Source of the DNA: Lanius collurio
Taxonomy: Eukaryota > Chordata > Aves > Passeriformes > Laniidae
DNA: 64,000 nucleotides
Direction: 5' to 3'
NCBI GenBank assembly: GCA_020086605.1
Contig: JACBWW010000071.1
Coordinates: forward strand, 1,457,221-1,521,220
Shown: in pieces, positions 37,501 to 49,500 of the stretch
Layout of the letters: every line of letters starts with the position of its first letter
Numbering within the stretch: position 1 is the first letter of the stretch
The notes under the pieces: generated by a model
The model's input: the letters and a program-made list of their open reading frames with translations, nothing else
Database searches by the model: none
What the model was told of the DNA's origin: nothing
Position numbers and translations under genes: made by a program

Positions 37501-40500
37501 GAAATCTGGTGTAACAAATTAAGCAAGATCAAACTGGGATGGGAGAGCTCCAGGAGAACCACAGGACACCGTGGAAATTGTAATTGGTAATCACATAGCT
37601 GAGCTCCTTCCCTGAGCCTGGTGACACAGCTGACTGCTGCAGGCCAGCACAATGCCACACTGATGAGGGGTTTTAAATGGAAGCTTTTGCTCAGTTAGAA
37701 CACTTCTTGTGCAATTTAGGGACATGAACTTTGACCAAAATTTTTATCAAGTTTTTTGCTACCGACTGTGTGAATACTTAGCAGATAGAAAGTTATTCTC
37801 TTCTTCCCAATGTCCCCTTAGTAGTATTTCTGCTTGAAGCCCAGCTGGGAGTTTATGACCTTCTGGGTGGTTGTCACTTAAGGGTAACAGGCTGCTGGAG
37901 AAATACAAATTTAACTCAGTAGAGCTAGATTTTTTCGAGATGTGTATTACTTTGTAGTGAGAAGTTTTTTGTGCTAATAACTCAGAGCAGCAGCCTCTTG
38001 CTCCCCTAATAGAGGGCCTGAATTGGGGGTTGCTGCACTCTGAGGGGTGGAGTTCAGCACAGAGGCATTTAATCCTGAGCTCCCTTGCAGCCCCCTCTTG
38101 CTGGCAGTCAGCAGTAGATCCTAAAACTTGCCCATGGATGAGGTGTGGGGAACTTTAATCATCCTGCACTCAGCCTCTGAGCTGGCTCTTCAGATTTTCC
38201 TCATTTTGGAAGTTCAAAGGCATTTGCAAAGCTAGCCTGGCTTTTCCTGCTTCTCCTTGGGATTTTGGTCTTTTCTGAATACTGTGTGGTTTTTGCTTTT
38301 GTTTATCAGTCTTCCTATCTCCCCTCACTCTCGTCTGTAGACTGAACACCAACAATTTTTTGAGTCTTTTCTCAGAGATTGTTAATTCCAGATCTTATTA
38401 TCCTCTTCTGGACTGTCTTCATTCCCTCACTGTTTTCCAGACCATTTCTCCAGTCTGTCAAGATGAATTTGGAATATAATCTTTCTTTCTGGTGTGTTTG
38501 CAGCCTTCCCCAGTTTAGTGTCAGCTGTACATTACTCTGCTCCATCAAGATCATTAATGAAAATAGTGAACAGCACTAAACTCTGCAAGATGCATCTTTT
38601 CATTTTGAAAGTAAACACATGAAAAATCTGGGTTAGAACACTCAGTTCTCCCCATCCAAAGTACCTGGGTCATGCATTCCTAGTATGAAAAGGAAGGGCA
38701 TCTTCTGGTCCAAGAGGACATTTGGATCTATGCAGGGAAAGAAGATCTTGTGAACTGGAGAGAAGAGCAGGAAAATGGAGGTAACCCCAGCATCAGACTG
38801 AGCTCACAGCTCTGGAGCCTGTGGAGTTTCCAGGAGAGGGATCTTACCTGTGACTGGAGGTGTCCCTCCCTGCCCTGAGCTGTGCAGGGCACAGCAAGCT
38901 GGGGACAAGTTTCAGTAACAGCTGAGCTCATCATTCCTTGGGAAGGGGGGGCTTGGCTCCCACCCTGCATGCTGAAGGCTCTCCATTAAAAAAGGCAAAT
39001 AAGATCATTTAGTTCAATATAAAATGAATTAAAGTAAATTAAACTGCAGGAACCATGTGGCCTGCAGAGGCTTCCATTGTTGTACACACATCAATGGCAG
39101 CTTTTCATTTTCACTGCTAAGGAATGACAGCTTGAGGGGGGTGGAATTCAAAATAAGGAAATAAATAATAAAAAGACACAGTTGCCAAAGATTTCACTTA
39201 GGAAATCCCAGGTGCCTGCAAGTCTCCCATCCCCTCCTCATGTTGTTGTCAGCAATCTGGGCTGGAGAAGTGAGTAAAACATGGGGGGAGGAAGAAAGAA
39301 AACCAAACCAAAAAGAACTGTAAGAAACTGTTATCCCAAGTTCTTTCATATTTCTATCCCTATCTCTGTAGAGGACAAAGATACCAAGGACGTTTTGATA
39401 CATAAGAAAGGCCCATGAGAAGGATTTTTCTCTGCATGCCCAATGCAGGTGTGCAGTTACAGGGGACTGCGTTTCCAGGGGACTGAAAATGCAGGAGGAG
39501 AACACTGACATTGGCCCCTCACTGCAGCTCTGAAAATATTTGCTTGGTGGTTTTTTTTCAGTTGATTGTTTTATTAGTGCTTTTTAAAGTACCATCTCAT
39601 CAAATCTGGTCAGAGAAAACTTGGCCTGGATGTGGCAGCAATTGCAAATTCTGCACTTGGACCTTGGACCAAAAACCTTCTTCAGGAACACATCATGTTT
39701 CCTGCCATAGATGGGTACAGCTCTGCCATGAACCCTGGCACCTTAATTTCCATGTTCCTTCTGAAGCTGCACCTTTTTTTTATGTCCTAAGGGAAAAAAA
39801 AAGGCTCTTGGAGTATTTGAGTCCTCTAAATATACAGAAGCAATGAAAAACGCACTGGGAATTGGCACATAGATGATGTTTAATAAAAAAGAGTCAGGCA
39901 AAGATGTTCCTGGTCCTTGTCTGTGCAATAGGGAGGTTATTCCTGCTCTTCCCTCCCAGTGTGGCTGAAGTGGTGTTCCCAGACAGCCCATCCTCTCATT
40001 CCCCTCTCCTCTCTGACCTTGGATCCTGTTTGGGGGAACTCACTCACAAACACATTCACTCTTCAGGGGCAGCAGTCTGAGCTTGGATCCTCTTGAGCCA
40101 TGGGAACTCCAGGATGTTCTGCAAGGACTTTTCCCTGCTGAGGTCTGGGACTGATGTGCTGTCCCAGAGTCAGAAGTGTGGGATTTATTATTTACAAAAT
40201 TAAAAAACTAACTGAAGCATAAGAGCAGGTACTGAGGAGTGGAGACTCCTCTGCCCCCCTCCCTAAATATGCTTTACAACTCACTGCTACTGAACTTGCA
40301 AAAAATTCATTGCTCTTAGGTGCTTTCCCAGTTTAACTTTCCACTTTAAGATATGAAAGATGTTATTTTCAAAAGTGTTGTGCACTAACTAAAATTCTCA
40401 TTTTCCCCTCTAGCCCCACCTTGACATTACTCCTTATTAGTCCTGCATGGATTTTCACCAGCATCCTCTGTGCCACAATGCTGTTTACTGCTCCAACCAA

Positions 40501-43500
40501 CACTTTATCTGTTGGCACCTGGAATCTCAGCAGAGCCTGCTCTCCTCTGATCCAAATTGCCAGCAGGTCTCCAAAGTTTTTTTGAGCATCTCCCTGTTTC
40601 AGAATATGCCCTAATGCTGCTGGCACCAGAACAAGTGAGACTTGGAGCTTCCCTTGAGTGCTAATCACACCTTGCAGTTGCCTCATTGCAACATCTCTCA
40701 CTTCCCTTGCATCCCCCATTCTAATTCCCTGTGTCACTCCTTGCTGTGCCTCTCTGTTTCCTTGGGGGGAGGCACACATGCACTGAGGCAAAGCCTTATG
40801 TCAAAAGAGGCTGCACAGTGGAGGCTCAGCGAGGCTCTGGGGGAATTAGCATTGCTGCTGCTGCTGCAATGTGCTCCCTTTGCTGTGTCTAGGTTGGGAT
40901 TCAATTTTTAATTTTACTGTTCCCTGTTACTTTCATCTGAGACTTTTTCTTCTCTCCATCACCACGACCCAAGGATGAAGGTGAGAGATTGAAAGAAGCT
41001 GTTGCAGCAACTGGAAAGTTCATAGGAAACAAAGAAACATCTGGAAGAACATTCTACAAGTTCAAGTTGAATGCTACACTGGAGAATTAAATCCTTTCCT
41101 TTACTTTGCCAAGTAATTCCTATGTGATCCTAGAAAAGTCAGGTAGAGCTGCAAACTGAAGTCAGTGGTTCAGCTTTTAATGGTAATGTGATCTATAAAA
41201 TGAAGTGCTTTATAAAAAGTCTAATCCCAGACATCTGAGCTTGGACACCAAAACAGCCTTACCTTGACCTTTGTCTCTCTGTGTCTCAGGTTCTTATTTA
41301 GAAAATGCAGAGAAAATCTGTCCCTGAGGTCAGCCAGCAATGTGACAATAAGGGGCTTTTGTAAGTGTTTTCTGTAGTGCTGATGTCTTAAAGGGACTGA
41401 AGAAATTTTAGAAATGTGCTCCTCTGAGCAGAGCTCAAAGGGCCAGAAGGGATCAGATGCAGATCTGCCATCAAGTAGTGAGGATGTAAGAGAATACCAC
41501 AAAGTTACATGCTCAATGTGCAAAAATAGTCAGTGCATTACAGACTGAAATACTGCATGAATGGAAGGAAAAGTGCAATTGTATGAAAATGCTGAATTCT
41601 CCTCTTTCAAAATAAGTGCTTGATTTGAAATATAAAAATGGGCTTTGTATGTGGTCAAGAAGGTGCAGGAAAATGGAGGGTTATACACAAGTCATTGACT
41701 TGCTTTCTTAACTGAGCTTTGAAAAAAAGGAATCAAAATTTTGCCATGTGGTATCTGAGGCTCATCAGCAGAGCTGCTAAAATTAGATCCCAGCACAGCC
41801 CTTCCCATGTGTGCTAATGAAGTGTTTGATACCAGCAGTAGCAGCAGCTCTCAGAACTCACTGGGAGGAAGCAGGGCCAGCACTGCCCTTCTCCCTTCTT
41901 GGTCAGGTTTAACCCTTGATGAGAACAGAGCCTTTCTTCTGTTACCTAACTTACCCTAATTAGGAGCCATAATTTTGGGTAATATCCTATTTAATCTCTG
42001 CAGTTCAGCTTGCTCTGGAGGAGTTCCTCCTGCACAGTCCAGACCTGCACTGGGGCTGACTCACAGGCTCACCAGAAAGGTTTTGCTGGTCTTAAAGAGC
42101 TGTTCAGTCTCTCTGCAGTACATTCCAGAGAAAATTCCCAGATTTACACGGATTTTTATGACATAGGAAAAGTCACCTAACAGAGACAGGCCTTGCCTTA
42201 TTTCAAGCTGTTGTGCCAAGTCAGATGCACAGGAGAAATTATTATATTTGTGCTTCATATGACATGCAGTGCTAATGCTGAAAGAAAAAAAAAGCTGGTG
42301 TATTTTAGCTGAGGTTTTCAGACAAAATACAGCTCGAGACAAAGATTTGACTTTGAAAAATGTAACCTAGATAGCCAAGAGATAACAAAGCTGAGAAGTG
42401 GCAGACAGTTATGTTGAGTGTGCTTACCACTGATGGGTGCTGTCTGCAGTAAGTTGCTGCTGTCAGAAATCTACATTTTGCTGCTGAAATTGCATGGAAT
42501 AATCCCCCTTTTCCAAGCTTCTGGCTCAGAAGGAGGGCCTCACTTCTGCAGCAACCCTTTGTAGAATTATTTTGGATTTTCTGGCACTTTTCCTAGTTTA
42601 ACAAAGGGGCTGGTGTGGTGCACTGAGATGCCTGTCGAGACTTAGAACCTTCTAGTTCTCTTCAAGTGATGCTCAGCTGCCCTTGCATTGCTCCCTCCCT
42701 CCCAGCTGGAATCACTCTAAACTTACCAACATTTAATGGTCAGGTGGGTGCTGTTAAGGGGCTGCATCCTTTAAAACTTAACTTCACTCTTGGGAGGCTG
42801 TGACCAAGTTTTTAGCTGCTAAAACATCCTGGTGCCCTGCAGTTACCACTGCAAACTGGAGACTTTCCTCAGAGAGGGGAGTTCTGAAAGCCGTGGTGGG
42901 GCTGCAGAAGTTGTGGTTGATACTGAAGTTTGTCACTTGCCACCTCCACAGCCTGTCTGTGCTCCGGGGCTCCTCTGGACCCAGCTTTCCTGACATCTTG
43001 CTGTGGACTGGGGTATTTTAGTGCCTCAGAACTTGGGCTGTAGGACAATTCCAGCCTTGCTGGATGCAGCAGCTCTGTCTGATGCAATGGGAGAGCAAGC
43101 AGTGACCTGTCCCAGCCCAGCTGCTGGGGAAGCAGGGATCAGTGAAGGATGCTGGGTGGGAGGAACAAGCTGGAGAAAGCAAAGTTTGCTGCCTTTGGCT
43201 TGCTGGGAGCTTTCATCAGAGCCGTGTGGAGGGACACGGTGACAGCGTTGTCATTTCTGCCACAGGAGCTCCCGAAATAAACGATGATTGCATCGAAGCA
43301 CGAGGCTGGAGAGAGACCTCTGTGCTAATTTAATAAATTGCTCGCATTTAGGACCCCAGATTGTTGCTGTAACGTGTTTGCTCTGTGATGCCACCTGGGA
43401 CCGGTGCGGAGGAGGGGATGGGCAGAGCAGGAAAGCAGCCCGGGTCCGTTTGCAGCCGCTGGTGTGACCTCACTCGTGTCCCGGGGGATATGAGCTCATG

Positions 43501-46500
43501 AGCGTGCCAGAGCTCTCGGAAGGATTCGATTTGTCGGGAGCAGCAGGATGGCCTGCGAGTGATCTCATCCCGAGCCCCCGGGGAAGGGCGCTGGCTGTTG
43601 CCAGCCCGGCTGCGAGGACTTAATCCCCATCCCCACCTCACCAATTAGTGATTGGTCTGCGATGACATCACTGATGACAAAGCTAACTGGGACAACACAG
43701 CAAAATTCCAGGGGAATTTCCCCTTCTCCAAGAGCTTAGCGAATTAAAGGATTTTGACAGGACAAACCCAAACCTTTCAGTCCAGATAATGTCATTGCAG
43801 ATTAAACATCGGTTTGGGCTCAGTTTGCCACCAGCTGTCCCTGTAAACAGCTTGGGACAGAACAAACCCTCGATAGGGCTGGAGGTGGCCCTAAATTAGA
43901 CACTTTTATTCAGGCTCTGGTGAAGGTTGACAAAGGATGTTGCCCATTCTTTGAGTCTCTTTTGAGAGAAGATTTCAACCAGCACACTTCCCCCTCCCCA
44001 CCTTTCCTTTCTTGAGGTCTTCAGGAAGATTTAGTCTCTTTGAGTTTTAAATGCCCCGAGGGTTTAATTTTCAGCAGCAGTCTTTATCTGTGCACTGCCC
44101 AAGAGCCAATGCACACCTGAGTGGAAGGGCAAGGATGCTGGCAAACATAATTGTTTGATTTGTTGGGATTACCTAAAAAGTTGTCAGGAAGACTGGGGTC
44201 ACTTTGCATTTAATGCCTGTACTTTCAGAAGGGGTGTAAGGTCGAAGACATCTAATTTGCTTTCCTTTTCTCACAAATAATAATGTCTACAATTTACATT
44301 GTATTAATCCCACACTAACCTTTGCCTTTCTGCAGCATTGTCCATATACACAATTTATTGCCTATCCATAACCCACTCCAAAGTTTAAAAATTCCAAAAT
44401 GCAGCGTAGCTGTGCCAGTGACAGAACCCTGCAGAGGAATGAAGGGCTGTTTATCCTTTCTAGGCACAGAGTGCAGTGGCTGCAGAGAAAGCTGCATCTC
44501 CTGAATGTGGTCTCTGCACCATTTAACAGTGAACAGTGAGCATCAGCCCTGCCCAAATTAAATGTTCTTCTTTTGACTTGCTGATAATAATCACATCTCA
44601 CTTGCCTGGTTGTCTTGCAGGGAAAGTTTTATCTGATTATTGAGGAGCTGAGCCAGCTGTTCCGCTCCCTTGTCCCCATCCAGCTGTGGTACAAATACAT
44701 CATGGGAGATGATCCATCCAGTAGCTACTTCCTGGGTGGAATCCTGATCATCATGTACAGCCTCTGCAAGGTGAGCAGCACCTCATTAACAGCCCCTGGG
44801 GAGCGTGGCAGGAGCAGGGGAAGCAGCACAGCTGAAGGGGACAAATGCACCTTTGGGCTGTGGCTGTCCCTGCCCAGGAAGCTGCAGCAGCTGAGGGCAC
44901 CACGTGCTTCAGCTGCCAAAGGCATTTTGCTTCCCCAGCATGTGGGCATTGCTGAGCTGGGGGAGGATCTGAGGCTGCTCACCAGTGTTGCATCAGACTC
45001 ATGAAGTCATTGCTGCTCCATTAATCCCTTTCTGCAAAGGCTGCAGGAGAAGGGGAGCTGGCCTGGGGGGGAGCAGTGCTGGCAGAGGTGTTGGCTGGCT
45101 CCAGATGTCACACAAAGGCAGGCTGCAGTTACTTGTTTGTCTCTAAGCTTTCCTCTGCCACTCACAGCTCTGAGTGCAGCAGAGAGAGGGACATCCAAGT
45201 CTTGCCTGGATAAAACAGGCAGCTCTGCCCCATTCTATGTCCTGGTCTGGCTGATACAAGTGATGGACAGGAGTAATTAATGTTTCCTCAAAAATAAGAA
45301 TGTTAGGAGCATAGAGTCTGTACAGCTGTAAACGAGTAGGTGTGATTTAGTCAGAACAGTGCCAGGTCTGAGGTCTAGAAATAGTTGCATTTCTACTGGT
45401 GTGGGGTCCATCCCTCTGAGAAAGGCCAGGCTTGCTCCATCTCAGATACCTACCTGTGCCTGTGGCTCTGCAGGAGCAGACTGAAAGATGAATAGGTAAT
45501 ATATCCAATCTGGAAACAGCTCAGAGGAACAGAGTAATGCTAAATTAGAGTGTTGTTCTGTATTGTGTAGGAAGGGGGTGATGCAGCCCCTCCTGTTGAG
45601 GACTTTACAGTTCTTCTGGGTAAATTAGGCAGAGGAGGTCATGGCCAGTGAAGTGATTTGGTCACAGCAGGCCTGAGACCAAGCCAGGAACAGAGCAAAC
45701 AGTGCCAGAATGGGAGCACATGAGCACAGCTCCCTGCACACCCCTCCATCCTCAGCTCTTTCCTGCCCTTCTCTCTGTGCTGTGGGAGAGGATTGTTGGC
45801 CCTTTCAGAGGTGGCATTGCCTGGACCCACAGCAGCATCCAGCCCTTCCCTGCCCTTCCAGCTTGGCAGCTCAGGTGTGCAGGCCACAGACATGCAAGAG
45901 CAAATTTCTAGTGACCTTTCTTGTGGCCCTGCTTGCAAAAGTAACTCAACATCTGGAAAAGGGATGCAGTTCCACATGCCATTTCTACACCTGGAGAAGC
46001 TCTCAGAGGGGGAAGATGCTGGTGGGGGCTTCTGCTCTTTGGAGCGAGGGGAACCAAGCTCAAAACTACAGCTGACAGGGCAAGGGCCTCCCCAGCCAGG
46101 GTCAGACACAGTCCAACAACTGCAGGGCAGAGCCACAGCAACAAGGCAGGCTCAGGGTGAGGAGTCACTCCAGGTGCTGGGGTGGCCAGAGCAATGAGAT
46201 CTGGAGCAAGGCACAGCCAAACTGGACACCAGCACCTTCAGAGCCCAGCTCAACCATGAGCTGAGACCTCCAGGGCTGAGCTTAAAAAGAACTGCTGGGC
46301 CCAGGGATTGGCTGTGGGAAGAGAGCCCAGGTGAGGCTCCTCAGGCCCTGGCACAAGTGGAGGCAGTTCTTTAGGGGTTAACTTGATGTTTCTGTCTTGT
46401 GAAGCCTTTGTAGGGAGTGTCAGGGTGATCTAGATTGGAAAAGCAGCTTCATTTTGGACAGTTTGTGTCCAGGTTAGGGTTAGCCCTCTGCACACCAAGA

Positions 46501-49500
46501 CTTTGCTTGGAAGCAGGAGGGAAGGGGAGCACCCTCTCCCAGTGCAGAGCGTGGAGCACTGGGTGTGCCCATCCCATTTACAGTCACCAGAGCTACAGCT
46601 CCAATTCCTTGCCTGAGACACTGAAAATATCCCCAGAGGAGTCCACATTAGCAAAGCCACAAACCACATTAGAAAAACCACAGAAGCCAATTTGGCACTG
46701 AGAGCTTCTGTGCTCCTGGCAGAAATCCAGGGCTCGGCTGGGGCTGTGTCCCCTTCCCCTGCACAAAGGGCAGGAGCACTTCCAGGAGGTGGCATGGAGC
46801 TGCTGGGAGCTGTGGTGGTGGCTCTGTCTGGACTGTGTAGCCATGAACCTCTGCTTTTGGAGGAGAAGTCCCAGGTGTTCACAAGTGGAGCAGCCAGGTT
46901 GGGTTTTTTCCCTTTTCTGAGCAGAAGCACTCCCTGTGAGTAACCCCGATGTAAAATGATGGCTGGTGCAGCAAAATGCAGGGCATGAGTGAGAAATGGA
47001 TGTTGGACCTCTGAAACACGCAGCTTTTGGGTGTGCAGGGAGCTCCAGAGGGAAAGAAATGAGGGGGGATATGGGCTGGGAGAGAGGAGACATTGGAGCA
47101 AAGGCATTGGAGTCACTCTGTGAGCAAAGCAACCAGGAAAAGCTGGGAATTGCACTGTGGAAAAGGGCTGGTCCCCATCCTTGTCAGGTGATGGAACATC
47201 TGAGGCAGTGGGCAGCCTCAAGTGGTGGCTGCTGAGTGGGAGCATTACTGGAAGGACCCTGGGAGCCCTCTCTGTGCTGACTGGAAGCATTATTGGTGCC
47301 TTCATTTGCTTCCACATCCATTGCAGGATGATCTCATTGGCATTCCCTGCAGTGAGCCCTCTTAATCACGCTCACCAAAAAACATAAACAACACAAAGCC
47401 AAGGGCAGCTCTCTGTGCCTTTGCAGTGCTGGAGCTGCACCTGCAGCATCACAGCCTCCCCTGCCCTCAGGTAACAAAGCTCCTGCTGTGCCACCAGCCC
47501 CAGCTGATGCAGGGCTTGCACTTCCACATCTTGTTTAGTTCTTTGTCTTTCCCAGGGCTCTGCCAGCAGATAGGGAAGATAAAGATGATGGACTGGATTG
47601 GGTTTTCAAACTGTTTTCCCTTGTTTTTTTACCTCTCCCCTTTCCTGTCCCCTCCCCTTTCCTATGGGAACGAGTCCATCTCAGCCCTTCCCTACTCAGT
47701 GGGGTTGACAATTGTCCCCAGCACAGCCTGGTGCCAGCCCCTCTTTGTGTCCTGTAAAGTTCCCACTTTGCAGTCAGCTGCTCCCAGAGCTTTTCTGGCC
47801 ACCCTTCCCCACTGTCAATTCCCATTTATTACATATTTCATGATCCCCATGAAATCTTTTTTGGCACTATTGTTACTTTTTTCCCTCTGAGTATCCATTT
47901 GGAGAGAGTTTGCTGAGTTTCTGGACTCACACACACACACACAGAGGTTTTGTGAAAATGATCTAAAATGGGATGTCTTTTTTGCAGTCTTTTGACATCT
48001 GTGGCCGTGTGGGAAGTGTCAGGAAGGCGCTGAAGGTCCTTTGCACCCCCCAGGTAAGAAGTTAAATGTAGAGGAGCAGTCTCAGGGGTGGAACCTTGTC
48101 CCTGCTGGATGATAAAGTTGAAACTTGCTCCGTGTATCAGGACTGCAGAGTGAAACAAAGCCATCCCATGGCTGGACAAGCTGGGGGCTCCTGTCAGGGA
48201 TGTCAGGAACCTTTTCTGACATCTGCCCTGCCCCAGCTGTGGTGAGATTGTTCCTGTTCTGTCTGATTGGAAGCTCTGTGTAATATGGATTAATCCAACT
48301 GCAAGGAGCTAACAAAACTTTGTAGTGCTGAGTGTGGGAAGGACTTTGTGGTGCCTGGTGTGCAGTGCCATTGACACAGGAATTATCCCAGGCACTGCAT
48401 TCCACAGGGCTGATACTTGGATCTGCTGCCGTGACTTACATTTCAAATGGGTAAAATCAAAGACTGTAGAGGCAAAGAACCTCATCAAAGTTTGCTGGAG
48501 CTTATCTTGCTTATTCCCTGGGCTTGGGCTGGTCATTTTCCCTCAGCAGGTTTCTGTTTCCCCTAAATCTGTTACAGTGGGAGAAGCAACATTTACCTCC
48601 CCTGTATCTAAAGAGAAAGTGGGCAGCCTGTGGGTGCTGCTGCTGTTACTCTTTCTTCTATTGTCTACTTGCTAATAATAATACCTCCCTCTCTCTAAAC
48701 ACCCCTGCAAATGATGCTGAATTAATCCTCTCAGCTCCCTGTTGAGCTCATTAAATTCCATTATCCTTGCTGCACGAGTGGAGGCCCTAAAAGATGGAGT
48801 CAGCTTGAGGGGAAAAGCAAACAGGGAGCACAGAGCTCCAGCCTCCTCTGTGTCCCTTCCCCAAAGAGTGACACGACACCGCTGTCCTTTTGGGGAATCT
48901 GGGGCTGAAAAGCAGTGTCTTTGTGCACATTTACCCTTCCAATCCTTTGACATGGGGGTCTTTTTTCCCTCCTCTCCCTGACAGACCTATGGAGTCCGTG
49001 CCACCAGCCAGCAGTGCAGCGAGGCAGGAGACATCTGTGCCATTTGCCAGGCAGAGTTCAGGGAACCTCTGATCCTTATGTGCCAGGTAAGACCCCAAAA
49101 CTCCCCTGCTGGCATTCCTTCAGTGAACTCCTGCAGTGGGGAGAGGCACAGCCAGCCTGGAAACTTGTGAAGTCATTTGCTGGGTCTTGATCCAGCTCCT
49201 GGTGGATATTCACTGCCCTGGATAACCCCTCGATCATGGCAGCCGAGCTGCTCTTGGGGTCACCGGGGCTGTGGGATGGACAGGGACTGGAATGGGCAGT
49301 GCAGATCCTGGGTCTAGAGTGAGGAGAGTTTTACCTGCCCCTTGGAGGGGCTGGGTAGCTTTGATACTTCCTTTTGATAACAGGGTTATCAAATTAAAGC
49401 TGTCCTGTGCATCAAAGGTGCCTCTTAGCCTGTGAACATCTGTGCAGATGTTTCCGAGCTGGAAGCCCCAGAGAAGCTGCCTCGGGATCTGCTTGGCAGA

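Larger units (their letters stand above)
35935..44620 (+). other. RNFT2: RNFT2 longest intron (8.7 kb)
   Basis: Contains a CR1 fragment at its 5' end, an (ATT)n run, a 140-codon antisense open frame (40369-40791) and a phase-compatible candidate terminal exon (40974-41090). The remainder shows nothing recognisable. Confidence 0.85.

Noticed and set aside
46430..47317. 295-codon minus-strand open frame in an RNFT2 intron
   Set aside because: Lies in GC-rich intronic DNA where open frames occur on both strands. The composition (Pro/Ser/Leu/His) looks random and no domain is visible.
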